NCBI GenBank assembly: GCA_050486265.1
Contig: JBJHCY010000003.1
Location: 124,001 to 188,000 of the forward strand
Reading direction: 5' to 3'
Length of the DNA: 64,000 bases
Source: SLFH01 sp050486265
GTDB taxonomy: Bacteria; Planctomycetota; Phycisphaerae; Phycisphaerales; UBA1924
Position numbers and translations under genes: made by a program. Every line of letters begins with the position of its first letter. The first letter of the stretch is position 1. Below are positions 40,833-50,000 of this stretch, piece after piece. The notes beneath the pieces are model-generated. The model saw only the letters and a program-made list of their open reading frames with translations. It was not told the DNA's origin and searched no databases.

Positions 40833-41696
40833 TCAACCCCTCGCCTTCGAGATCGCCGTGATCGTGCTCACCAGTTCGACGGTCTGGTCGATTGTGAGCT
40901 GGGTCGAGGCGTCGCTCATCGCGCTCTTGGGGTCGGGGTGGGTTTCGATGAAGAGGGCGTGCACGCCCGCCGCGGTCGCGGCTTTGGCCAGCATCGGGGC
41001 GAACCGCGGGACGCCCGAGGTCTGCTCGCCCAGGCCCGGGCGCTGGGTGCTGTGGGTGCAGTCGAAGCAGACGGGGGGCGGCCCCCCTTCAACTTGCAGC
41101 TCCATCAGTTCGCCGAGGCCGATGAAGTCGTTGACGAGTCGGTGGTAGCCGAAGAATGTGCCGCGCTCGGTCAGCATGATGTTGCTGCAGCCGGCTTCGG
41201 CGAGTTTGCGGACGGCGCCCCCCATCTCGACGGGGGAGAGGAACTGGCCCTTCTTGACATTCACGGCCCGATCGTGCTTCGCCGCCGCTTCGCCCGCGGC
41301 GAGCAGGAGGTCGGTCTGGCGGCAGAGGAACGCTGGGATCTGGAGGCAGTCGACGGCGGCCGCGGCCAGCTCGGCCTGCGAGGGCTCGTGGATGTCGGTG
41401 GTTGCAGGCACGCCGAGCTTCTGGCCGATCTCGGCGATCTGCGCGAGGCCCTTCTGCAGGCCCGGCCCGCGGGGCGAGCGGATGCTCGAACGGTTCGCCT
41501 TGTCGAACGAGGCCTTGAAGACGAACCCGAGCCCGGCGTCGCGGCAGGCGTCACGAACGGCCCGCCCGACCTCCAGCCCCATCTCGAGCGATTCGAGCAC
41601 GCAGGGCCCGGCGATGATGACGGGCGGGAGGCCGGGTCCGATCGTGAGCGGCAAGGCCCCGCCGCCGATGGTGCAGGTTCGAGTGGCGCTGGTCAT
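40833..41696 (-). CDS. kdsA: 2-dehydro-3-deoxyphosphooctonate aldolase (Kdo-8-P synthase)
   Basis: 287 residues, close to E. coli KdsA (284). Signatures are PPVIIAGPCVLES, FKASFDKANRSSIRS, GLQKGLAQIAEIGQKLGVP, TTDIHEPSQ, INVKKGQFLSP-like VNVKKGQFLSPVEM, MLTERGTFFGYHRLV and FDCTHSTQRPG. The Cys in AGPC and the C-terminal HPDP suggest the metal-dependent class, rather than the Asn-containing metal-free class. It condenses arabinose-5-P with PEP to make Kdo-8-P for lipopolysaccharide. waaA 4 kb away uses the product. TACCGT 7 nt before the ATG predicts a leaderless mRNA. Confidence 0.95.
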   Translation of the reverse strand: MTSATRTCTIGGGALPLTIGPGLPPVIIAGPCVLESLEMGLEVGRAVRDACRDAGLGFVFKASFDKANRSSIRSPRGPGLQKGLAQIAEIGQKLGVPATTDIHEPSQAELAAAAVDCLQIPAFLCRQTDLLLAAGEAAAKHDRAVNVKKGQFLSPVEMGGAVRKLAEAGCSNIMLTERGTFFGYHRLVNDFIGLGELMELQVEGGPPPVCFDCTHSTQRPGLGEQTSGVPRFAPMLAKAATAAGVHALFIETHPDPKSAMSDASTQLTIDQTVELVSTITAISKARG

Positions 41697-41703
41697 GGGG
41701 GCA

Positions 41704-41709
41704 ACGGTA
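41704..41709 (-). promoter_or_regulatory. -10 element of kdsA (TACCGT)
   Basis: On the minus strand TACCGT ends 7 nt before the kdsA ATG. It lies only 28 bp from the divergent tRNA-Val, whose own -10 TATGCT is at 41721-41726. Confidence 0.5.
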
Positions 41710-41736
41710 GCGTTGCGGGATATGCTGTGTGGGTTC

Positions 41737-41810
41737 GGGCGGGTAGCTCAGTCGGCCAGAGCGCTCGTTTTACACGCGAGGGGTCCCGGGTTCGAGTCCC
41801 GGCCCGCCCA
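41737..41810 (+). tRNA. tRNA-Val (anticodon TAC)
   Basis: 74 nt. The acceptor GGGCGGG pairs with CCCGCCC, the D-arm is GCTC...GAGC, and the anticodon stem CTCGT/GCGAG holds loop TTTACAC (anticodon TAC). The T-arm is CCGGG-TTCGAGT-CCCGG and the discriminator A. CCA is not encoded. Confidence 0.96.
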
Positions 41811-41837
41811 CTGTTTCGCAATTGCGCCGCGTCCGCT

Positions 41838-43118
41838 TCAGCAGCGGTCTTTGGGGTCGAACGGCGCCGGGTTGAACGAGGGGTCGCGGCTTTCCATCAG
41901 GTCGGCGAGCAGACGCCCTGTTGCGGGCGCGGATTTGACGCCCGTCATCTGGTGACCGATCGCGAGCCAGAGATTGTCGAGCTTCGGCGAGCGGCCGATG
42001 GCGGGCATGCCGTCGGGCAGGCAGGGGCGAAGGCCCGCCCAGGGCTCGGGGGGCGACTGCGGCTCGGGAAAACTGAGCATCGCTCTTGCCCCCTTGACGA
42101 TCGCGCCCACGCGTCGCGCGTTGACCGAAAGATCGTCGCCGACCAGTTCGAGCGTGCCCGCGATGCGGAGCGAGTCTCGGTGCGGGTTCGCGGCGACCTT
42201 TCGGTCGGAGAGATAAATCGACCGCGTCGGGTGGTGATCGCCCTTGGAAAACTTGAGCGAATAGCCCTTGGCGCCGCGCATCGGGATGCGAAGGCCGAAG
42301 GCGCGTCCGACAGCGCCCGACCACGCGCCCGCGGCGAGCACGAAACGGTCCGCCGTCACCTCGCCCTTTGAGGTCTCCAATGCGCGGATCGCTCTGCCTT
42401 CCACGCGTGCGCCGGTGACCTCGGTCTGTTCGAGGATGGTTACGCCGAGCGAGCGGGCGTGTTCGGCCAGGGCGAGCATCAGGCGGTCGGGCTCGCAGTG
42501 GGCGTCTTTGGGAAAGTACAGCGCGCCGCTGATGCGCCCGATCACGCAGGGCTCCGCCTCGCGGACGCGCTCGCTGTCCCAGCGCTCGTAAGGCACACCC
42601 ATGGGCTCGGTAAGTTCGGCGGTGCGGAGGCCCGCGTCGAGCTCGTGCTCGGATTCGCAGAGCATCAGCAGGCCGCGGCGTTCAAAGCCGAAGCCCGAAG
42701 GCGACTCGGTCGCGAAGCGTTCCCACGCGTCGGTGCTCCAGTTGCAGAGCTCGACGATCGGGGGCATGGCGTTGAGAAATCTGGACTTCGAGCCGGCGCG
42801 AATGAACCGGAGCAGCCAGAGCGCCAGGGCGGGGCTGAGCGAGGGCTTGATATAGAAAGGACTCTCGGGGTCGAGCATCCACTTCAAGCCCTTCTTGGCG
42901 TGCCCCGGCTGGGCGAGGGGCGCCGCCCGCGAAGGCGTCAGCCAGCCGGCGTTGCCCCACGACGCCCCGCGACCCGCCTCGCCCCGGTCAAGGACGAGCA
43001 CATTGCGCCCGGCCTTGGCAAGCTCGACAGCGCAGCAGAGCCCGATCGCCCCGGCCCCGATGATCGCGGCGTCGGCGTGGTGTTCTCGGGCCCGGGGTTG
43101 CTCGGTCTCTGCGGCCAT
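41838..43118 (-). CDS. dadA: FAD-dependent D-amino-acid dehydrogenase-like oxidoreductase
   Basis: 426 residues. DAO-family fold with the N-terminal dinucleotide-binding AAIIGAGAIGLCCAVELAKAG, then LDRGEAGRGASWGNAGWLTP. The PNPG-like segments ADRFVLAAGAWSGAV and MRGAKGYSLKFS are present, as is the C-terminal FAD motif WAGLRPCLPDGMPAIGRSP ending in LWLAIGHQMTGVKSAPATG. DadA oxidises D-amino acids to keto acids with electron transfer to the respiratory chain; hydroxyproline epimerase-linked oxidases are close relatives. The substrate is not certain. Gene stands alone, divergent from a secreted protein 198 bp away. Confidence 0.82.
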   Translation of the reverse strand: MAAETEQPRAREHHADAAIIGAGAIGLCCAVELAKAGRNVLVLDRGEAGRGASWGNAGWLTPSRAAPLAQPGHAKKGLKWMLDPESPFYIKPSLSPALALWLLRFIRAGSKSRFLNAMPPIVELCNWSTDAWERFATESPSGFGFERRGLLMLCESEHELDAGLRTAELTEPMGVPYERWDSERVREAEPCVIGRISGALYFPKDAHCEPDRLMLALAEHARSLGVTILEQTEVTGARVEGRAIRALETSKGEVTADRFVLAAGAWSGAVGRAFGLRIPMRGAKGYSLKFSKGDHHPTRSIYLSDRKVAANPHRDSLRIAGTLELVGDDLSVNARRVGAIVKGARAMLSFPEPQSPPEPWAGLRPCLPDGMPAIGRSPKLDNLWLAIGHQMTGVKSAPATGRLLADLMESRDPSFNPAPFDPKDRC

Positions 43119-43315
43119 GGCGCAGCGTGAATGTATGCCGGCGGCGTCAAGCCGGAATTGTGTGAAATCAGGCCCGCAGCCCTTGCCGAACCGCTACAGA
43201 CCGCACGCAGAATCGGATGCCGCGATCCAGTCGCTTGCATCCCGAGCTGTCGAATCTGACGCTTGAGGGTGAACCTGAACGACAGGGTTGGATCGGGACA
43301 GAATGCGAGGTTGCC

Positions 43316-44185
43316 ATGCGTTGCCTGATGAGTGCTGGATTGGTTTCGATGCTCGCCGGAGCCGCCGTCGCGGCCGGCGGGGGCAACTCCGGGCTGGTGG
43401 TGCTCAATCCCGGTGTCCAGGGCGCCCTGGAGATGGTGGGCAACTCCCGCGTGGAGATCCCCGCGAAGATCGTCTATGTGAACTCCTCGCACCAGCGGGC
43501 GGTGGACACGACAGGCGCAGCCGTGCTTGACGCTCCGGCGATGTACCTGGTCGGCGGCGCCCGCTTCAACGGGCAGTCGCAGTTCACCGGCGTGCTGCAC
43601 AAGAGCGGCGCCGCCTTCGCCGACCCGTTTGCGCACATGCTCTTCCCCCGCTCCGATTCCATGGAAAACTTCGGGGGCTGGAGCATCAGCAGCAACAGCA
43701 CAGTGACCCTGAGCCCGGGCTACTACCCCCAGGGCATGAGCATCTCCGGCCAGGCGACGGTCCACATGGACCCCGGCGTGTACATCTTCGGAGGCTCGGG
43801 CCTGAAGCTGACCTCGGGCAGCCTGATCGGCGATGAGGTCACGATCATCATCCAGAGCGGCGAGCTGGAACTCGCCGGCAACGGGCAGGTGCATCTCTCG
43901 CCGCCCTCGGCGGGCATGACAAAGGGCGTCGTGATCGCCCAGTCGCGTGACAACGACAACCCGATGAGTCTCGCCGGCGGCGCCGAGATGCACATCACCG
44001 GCGCGATCTACGCCCCAGGCGGAATGCTCCAGATGGTCGGCAACAGCGAGGTGGAGGGCAAGGGCCCGCTCATGGGCGACCTGGTCGTCGCAGACAGGGT
44101 CCAACTGCGCGGGACCGCGACGATCCGCATCGGCCGCGGCGAGCTCAAGGCGATCAGCCTGCCCGCCCTGCCGCTGTTCGACTGA
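43316..44185 (+). CDS. Secreted beta-helix-like protein
   Basis: 289 residues from the ATG at 43316 (GAGG 6 nt upstream; a longer in-frame start at 43217 is unlikely). Signal peptide LMSAGLVSMLAGAAVAAGGG. The mature protein is a run of short strands with repeated gnS/aT-type turns: LEMVGNSRVEIPAKIVYVNS, FNGQSQFTGVL, WSISSNSTVTLSPGYYPQGM, MSISGQATVHMDPGVYIFGG, LELAGNGQVHLSPP, LQMVGNSEVEG, VQLRGTATIRIG. This suggests a right-handed beta-helix, as in proteins found near Tad/flp pilin or surface-display genes. No such genes are here. Partner and function unknown. A strong terminator follows. Confidence 0.72.
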   Translation: MRCLMSAGLVSMLAGAAVAAGGGNSGLVVLNPGVQGALEMVGNSRVEIPAKIVYVNSSHQRAVDTTGAAVLDAPAMYLVGGARFNGQSQFTGVLHKSGAAFADPFAHMLFPRSDSMENFGGWSISSNSTVTLSPGYYPQGMSISGQATVHMDPGVYIFGGSGLKLTSGSLIGDEVTIIIQSGELELAGNGQVHLSPPSAGMTKGVVIAQSRDNDNPMSLAGGAEMHITGAIYAPGGMLQMVGNSEVEGKGPLMGDLVVADRVQLRGTATIRIGRGELKAISLPALPLFD

Positions 44186-44230
44186 TTCCATCGCACCGGG
44201 CTTGGCCCGGGCAACCAGGCATGATGACCC

Positions 44231-44271
44231 GCCGTCGCCGGGGCTCGGAGGGCCCCGGCGACGGCGTTTTT
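44231..44271 (+). terminator. Strong Rho-independent terminator
   Basis: 14-bp stem GCCGTCGCCGGGGC (44231-44244) / GCCCCGGCGACGGC (44252-44265), then GTTTTT. Confidence 0.92.
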
Positions 44272-44288
44272 GCTGCGCGTTGAGCGGG

Positions 44289-44373
44289 TATAATAGGATT
44301 GTGTTTGGATCGGATTGGCGGAGTTTATCCAGTTAGTTCAGTAAACGATAAATATGAGTAAACTCGGTATACT
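44289..44373 (+). promoter_or_regulatory. AT-rich promoter region of the AAA ATPase operon
   Basis: Two -10 candidates: a consensus TATAAT (44289-44294) and TATACT (44368-44373), the latter 7 nt before the ATG at 44381. Between them, GAGTTTA (near 44321) and TAAACTC (44359-44365) form a spaced inverted repeat, and AGTAAAC is repeated. The stretch is notably A/T-richer than its surroundings. Confidence 0.5.
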
Positions 44374-44380
44374 CTCGGCG

Positions 44381-45598
44381 ATGGATCCGATCCGCAACCC
44401 GTACGCCCCCGGCGCGGGCACGCCGCCGCCCGAACTCGCCGGCCGAGACGATCTGCTCGGCGAGGTCGAGGTGGCGCTGGGCCGGGTGCGGGTGGGGCGT
44501 CCGGCCAAGAGCGTGCTGATGGTCGGGCTCCGCGGGGTCGGCAAGACCGTGCTGCTCGACCGCATGCGCGACGAGGCGGAGGCCGAGGGCCTGCTGACCA
44601 TGCGGATCGAAGCCCCCGAGCAGCGGTCGCTGCCCTCGATCCTGGCGCCGCAGCTCAGGCAGTTGCTGCTGAAGCTCTCGCGTCGCGAGCAGTCGCGGGA
44701 GTTGGCGACCCGGGCGCTGCGGGGGCTGGCCGGGTTCGTGCGTGTCTTCAAGGTCCGCTACGGCGACATCGAGCTGCACATGGATTTCGAGCCCGAGCCA
44801 GGCCTGGCCGACAACGGCGATCTCGAGCACGATCTCTCGGCGCTGCTCGAAGCGGTCGGCCTGGCGGCCAAGGACGCGGGCACCGCGATGGCGATGTTCA
44901 TCGACGAGCTGCAGTATGTCGAGGAGGAGCAGCTCGCGGCGCTCGTCACGGCGCTGCATCTGTGCGCGCAGCGGCGGCTCCCCGTGGCGCTGGTCGGGGC
45001 GGGGTTGCCGCAGCTGCGGGGGCGGATGGGCCGGGCAAAGTCGTACGCCGAGCGGCTGTTCAGCTTCCCGGAGATCGGCTCGCTCCCGCCCGAGGCGGCG
45101 CGGGCGGCGATCGAGAAGCCGGCGCTGGCCGAGGGCGTGCGCTTCGAGGAAGCCGCGATCGGCGCGATCATCGCCGAGACCGAGGGGTACCCCTACTTCC
45201 TGCAGGAGTGGGGCAAGCATGTGTGGGACGCGGCGGAGGGCTCGCCGATCACCCTCGCGGATGTGGAGCTCGCGTCGGAGCTGGTCGTCGGGGCGCTCGA
45301 CGAGGGGTTCTTCCGCGTCCGGCTGGACCGGGTGAGCGCGTCGGAGCGTCGGTACCTGCGGGCGATGGCCTCGCTGGGGCCGGGGCCGCACAGGTCGGGC
45401 GATATCGCCGACGCGATGGGGCGTAAGGTGACCTCGCTGGGCCCGGTGCGTTCCAAGCTGATCGCCAAGGGCATGGTCTGGAGCCCGCACCACGGGGAGA
45501 CCGCGTTCACGGTGCCCAAGTTCGACCAGTACATGCGGCGGATCATGCCCGAGTACGGCCCGCCCGGCGAAACTCGCACAGACGGAGCACGGGGTTGA
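44381..45598 (+). CDS. Orphan AAA ATPase (ORC/Cdc6-like or STAND-like)
   Basis: 405 residues starting MDPIRNPYAPGAGTPPPELA, a common beginning of small orphan AAA proteins. Walker A is GLRGVGKT (49-56) and Walker B MFIDELQYV near 175. GAGLPQLRGRMGRAKSYAER is a sensor/arginine region, and the C-terminal winged-helix-like segment RYLRAMASLGPGPHRSGDIADAMGRK is a candidate DNA- or ligand-reading domain. The ATG at 44381 (7 nt after TATACT) is chosen over an in-frame ATG at 44354. The stop overlaps waaA by 4 bp (TTGA), so they are translationally coupled. Function unknown; partner in regulation or toxin-related ATPases is speculative. Confidence 0.8.
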   Translation: MDPIRNPYAPGAGTPPPELAGRDDLLGEVEVALGRVRVGRPAKSVLMVGLRGVGKTVLLDRMRDEAEAEGLLTMRIEAPEQRSLPSILAPQLRQLLLKLSRREQSRELATRALRGLAGFVRVFKVRYGDIELHMDFEPEPGLADNGDLEHDLSALLEAVGLAAKDAGTAMAMFIDELQYVEEEQLAALVTALHLCAQRRLPVALVGAGLPQLRGRMGRAKSYAERLFSFPEIGSLPPEAARAAIEKPALAEGVRFEEAAIGAIIAETEGYPYFLQEWGKHVWDAAEGSPITLADVELASELVVGALDEGFFRVRLDRVSASERRYLRAMASLGPGPHRSGDIADAMGRKVTSLGPVRSKLIAKGMVWSPHHGETAFTVPKFDQYMRRIMPEYGPPGETRTDGARG

Positions 45599-46848
45599 GA
45601 CCGATCGATCTGGCCTACATCCTGCTCGCGGGCGTGACCGCGCCGGTCTGGATGCGCAAAGCACGCGGGGGGTGGCCCGAGCGTTTCGGCAAGGGGCCGG
45701 CCTTGGGCGAGTTGGGGGAAAGGCCCCGGGTGCTGCTGCACGCGGTCTCGGTCGGGGAGGTCAACGCGCTGCGGACGCTGGTCCCCCTGCTTGAAGACCG
45801 GGCGGAGGTCGTGATCGCCTCGTGGACGGACACGGGGATCGACCGGGCCCGCAAGACCTTCGGCGACCGGCACGAGGTGGTCCGCTACCCGCTGGACTTT
45901 TCGTGGAGCGTTCGGCGCATGCTCGACCGGGTGAGGCCCGACGCGGTGGGGCTCGTCGAGCTCGAACTCTGGCCGAACTTCGTGCGTGCGTGCGCGCGCA
46001 GCAGTGTGCCGGTCTGCGTCATCAACGGGCGCCTGAGCGCCAAGTCTTTCGGTGGGTACCGGCGGATCCGTCGGTTCATCGGCCCGTCGTTCGCCTCGCT
46101 GCACTTCGCGGCCGTCCAGGACGAGGCGTACGCCGAACGCTTCGTGCAGATGGGCGTGCGCGAGAACGACTGCCTGATCACCGGCACGATGAAGTGGGAC
46201 ACGGCCGTGATCGAGGGCGAGGTCGCCGGCGCCGATGCGCTGGCCGAGGCGATGGGGATCGACCGCTCGCGCCCGCTGGTGGTCGCGGGGAGCACGGCCG
46301 AGGGGGAGGAGGCGCTGCTGCACAAGAGCGTGCCCGAGGGCGTGCAGTTGCTGTGCGCCCCGCGTCACCCGCCGAGATTCGACGAGGCGGCGGCCGCGAT
46401 GCCCGGGTGCGTCCGGCGGTCAGCCGGAGGGGCGGCCGTCGCCGGAGGGAATCCGGGTACCGACCGGTTCCTGCTCGATTCGATCGGCGAGCTCCGGGCG
46501 GCGTACAGCCTCGCGGACGCGGTGGTGGTGGGGCGGTCGTTCGTCCCCAAGCGGGGGTCGGACCCGATCGAGCCGGTCGGGCTGGGCAAGGCGACGCTGA
46601 TCGGTCCGTCGTTCGAGAATTTTGAATCGGTGGTCCGGACGCTGGAATCGGCCGGGGCGCTCAAGGTGGTCGATCGGGAGGGGTTGGCGCCCGCGATCAC
46701 TGGGCTCCTGGGCGATCCGGAGAGTCGCCGGGCGATGGCCGAGGCCGGACGGCGGACGATCCGGGAGCATCAGGGCGCCAGCGCACGCCACGCGGAACTG
46801 CTGGTTTCGCTCGGGCGTGAGGGGATGGGTCGTCGCGGGGCGGGGTGA
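45595..46848 (+). CDS. waaA: 3-deoxy-D-manno-octulosonic acid transferase
   Basis: 417 residues. The layout is GT30/WaaA: an N-terminal membrane-associated helix (IDLAYILLAGVTAPVW), ARGGWPERFGKGP, and LHAVSVGEVNALRTLVPLLE. VGLVELELWPNFVRAC is the ELE.WPN motif. NGRLSAKSFGGYRRI, VAGSTAEGEEALL and VVGRSFVPKRGSDPIEPVGLGKATLIGP (the last with the GxNxxEP-like nucleotide site) follow. It adds Kdo to lipid A using CMP-Kdo, so with kdsA the window covers the start and end of Kdo use. It begins with TTG, overlapping the upstream stop by 4 bp. Confidence 0.92.
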   Translation: MRPIDLAYILLAGVTAPVWMRKARGGWPERFGKGPALGELGERPRVLLHAVSVGEVNALRTLVPLLEDRAEVVIASWTDTGIDRARKTFGDRHEVVRYPLDFSWSVRRMLDRVRPDAVGLVELELWPNFVRACARSSVPVCVINGRLSAKSFGGYRRIRRFIGPSFASLHFAAVQDEAYAERFVQMGVRENDCLITGTMKWDTAVIEGEVAGADALAEAMGIDRSRPLVVAGSTAEGEEALLHKSVPEGVQLLCAPRHPPRFDEAAAAMPGCVRRSAGGAAVAGGNPGTDRFLLDSIGELRAAYSLADAVVVGRSFVPKRGSDPIEPVGLGKATLIGPSFENFESVVRTLESAGALKVVDREGLAPAITGLLGDPESRRAMAEAGRRTIREHQGASARHAELLVSLGREGMGRRGAG

Positions 46849-46938
46849 GCCCATACGATCCTGACCTTGCGGGGCTCGACAGGCCCCGAGCAGCCCGGAG
46901 GCATCGGGCGTGTCCCGCGAGACGAAGAAACCGTTCGC

Positions 46939-47011
46939 GGGGGCGTAGCTCAATTGGTAGAGCAGCGGCCTTTTAAGCCGTTGGTTCAGGGTTCGAGTCC
47001 CTGCGCCCCCA
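46939..47011 (+). tRNA. tRNA-Lys (anticodon TTT)
   Basis: 73 nt. Acceptor GGGGGCG/CGCCCCC, D-arm GCTC...GAGC, anticodon stem GCGGC/GCCGT with loop CTTTTAA (anticodon TTT), T-arm CAGGG-TTCGAGT-CCCTG, discriminator A. CCA is not encoded. Confidence 0.96.
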
Positions 47012-47066
47012 TTTCCCCGTTCGTGCAGAGGATTGTTCGGCCCGGAAGGGCGGAGGACGCCGCGGA

Positions 47067-50000
47067 ATGACGACGATCGCGCCGGCGGGTTTGTTTGTGT
47101 TGCACACGCAGTGGTCGGCGGGCTCGCTGCGTCTCTGGGCCGAGAGCGCCGAGGCCTCTGCTTCGGGGGGCTTGGCCGAGACGCAGGCGAAGCACTCGCG
47201 TCCGCACCCGTTCTGCGCCGACGCGGACACGCTGGCGGAGGTGCTGCGCTCGAAGCTCGGCACGCTCGCCCCGCGCGACATCGGCGAGATCGAGCTGCTG
47301 CTGCCCTCGGCCGACGGGGTCCGCCCCCTGCCCAGCGACCGGCTGGCGAGACACACCCTCTCCGGCGACGCGGAGCGTCCGGCCCCTGCGGGGCTGTCGA
47401 GGTTCAGGGTCGCCGCGGCGACGGTCCCGGCCCATCGCGTGCTGGGGCTGCTCGACGCCCTGGTCGAGGCGGAAGACGCCGAGGGCGAGGGGCCGGAGGT
47501 GCTCTACGGGCCCGGCGTGGCGTTCAGCGCGACCGCGGGCGCGATGGTGCGCCACCTGCTGGTGCAGCAGCGATTCGTGCCGATGCTCTCGCAGGACGCC
47601 AAGGGCGGGCTCCACGCCTCGTGGCGCCCCTGGCTGAGCGACGAGGCGACGGCGGGGCGGATCGGCCGGTTGCTCAAGGCGATGCCCCCCGCGTCGCGGG
47701 CGGGGATCGACGAGTTTTCGCACCAGCCTTGGCCGATCCTCGAAGACATGCTCTGGCGGGTGGTCGACGCGGAATGCCGCAAGGTCATGCAGCGCGAGGC
47801 GATGCACGACACGATCGAGGGTCGCGAGGCGTCGGACCCGCATGTGGCGTGGCTGAAAGCGTTGCTGTCAGAGCGTGTGCCGGCGACGGCGCCGCCGAGC
47901 GTGCGTCAGGAGATGATCAAGCGCGTCCGCAACTGGATCGGGCGTCTTGAAGAGCGCGGGGCGAGCGCCCTGTGGCGTCTGTGCCTGCGTCTGAACGAGC
48001 CGGTGGACCCCGCGATCATCCCCGAGATGCAGCGCCCGCCCGAGACGGTCGGCTGGTCGCTCAGCTTCCACCTCCAGGCGGTGGACGCTCCGGAGGTGAT
48101 GATCGACGCGGCGGACATCTGGCTGTTGCCCGCCGACGGCGTCTCGATCGAGGGCAGGCGTGTGGAGCAGCCGCAGGAGCTGCTGCTGGCCGAGCTGGCG
48201 CGTGCGTCGCGGCTGTTCAAGGAGCTCGAGGCGGCTCTGAACGAGGCCGAGCCGGTGGACATCCGCCTGCCGACAGAGAAGGCGTACGAGTTTCTGCGCG
48301 AGGTTCGTCCGATCCTGGTCGAGCAGGGTTTCGGCGTGCTCTCGCCGGCGTGGTGGGAGAGTTCGGGGTCGAGGCTCGGGGCGAGGCTGCGGATCGATTC
48401 GGACGCGCCGCCTGAGCCGGGCGAGCCGGGGGCGGGGGGCACAGGGGCCGCGACGCCTCAGTTGGGCCTCTCGACGCTGGTGGACTACCACTGGGAGATC
48501 GCCGTCGGCGACACGACGCTGACCTTGCGCGAGTTCGAGCAGCTCGCGGCGGGGGGCAGCCCGCTGGTGCGGATCGGGGGCAAGTGGGTCGAGATCCGCC
48601 CCGAGGATGTCAAGAACGCGGTGAAGTTCATCCGCGAGAACCCGGGCGGGCAGATGCGGATCGGCGAGGCGCTGCGTCTGGCGTTCGCCTCCGACACGCG
48701 CGAGACGGGCCTGCCGATCCTGGGCATGGAGGTCGGGGGCTGGCTGAGCGGGCTGATGGGGACGGACGTTTCGCGCGAGGGGCTGCCGACTGTCGAGCAG
48801 CCGGCGGGCTTCAAGGGCACGCTCCGCCCGTACCAGGTGCGGGGCGTCTCGTGGATGAGTTTTCTCGAACGGTTCGGCTTCGGCGTCTGCCTCGCCGACG
48901 ACATGGGTCTGGGCAAAACGATCCAGCTCCTGGCGCTGCTCGTGCACGAGCGTGAAGAGCGCGAGGCGCGTGCCGCGGCGGGCGAGACGGTCGACCTCGT
49001 CGGCCCCACGCTGATGATCGCGCCGACCTCGGTGCTCGGAAACTGGATGTACGAGACGAGCCGCTTTGCGCCCTCGCTGGTCTCGATGATCCACCACGGC
49101 GTGGAGCGTCTGACCGGCGACGCGTTCGTCGAGAAGGCGACCGCGTCGGACATCGTCATCACGACCTACGCGCTGGCGCACCGCGACCGCGAGCTGCTCG
49201 ACCGCGTGCGCTGGGGCCGCATCGTGCTCGACGAGGCGCAGTATGTGAAAAACCCCTCGGCCAAGCAGAGCCAGGCGGTGCGCGGGCTGATCGCCGACAA
49301 AAGGATCGCCTTGACGGGCACCCCGGTCGAAAACCGGCTGAGCGAGCTCTGGTCGATCATGGAGTTTCTCAATCCGGGCTACCTGGGCGACCCAACCAAC
49401 TTCCGGCGGCGTTTCTCGCTGCCGATCGAGCGGTACCACGACAAAAACAAGTCCGAGCAGCTCAAAGGCCTCGTGCGCCCGTTCATCCTCCGCCGCCTCA
49501 AGACCGACCCGCAGGTCGTCTCCGACCTGCCCGAGAAGCTGGAGTCCAAGGAGTACTGCCACCTCACCGGCGAGCAGGCGGAGCTGTACGAAAACTGCGT
49601 GCGCCGGATGCTGGGCGATGTCGAGCGTGCCGAGGGCATCCAGCGCCGCGGGCTGGTGCTCAGCGCGCTGATCCGCCTCAAGCAGATCTGCAACCACCCG
49701 TCGCAGCTCCTCAAGGACCACGACTCGTCGAGCGGGCGCCCGCCCTCGGCGACGAGGTCGGGCAAGGCGATCCGGCTGATCGAGCAGCTCGACGAGGTGC
49801 TCGCCGAGGGCGAGCAGGCGATCGTCTTCACCCAGTTCCGCCAGATGGGGCACCTGCTGCAGCAGATGCTGCGCCACGAGTTCGACCGCGACATCCTGTT
49901 CCTGCACGGCGGCACGCCGCAGAAACAGCGCGAGGCGCTCGTCAAGGCGTTCCAGAAGGGCGACGGTTCGAGCCCGGTGCTGATCCTGAGCCTGAAGGCG

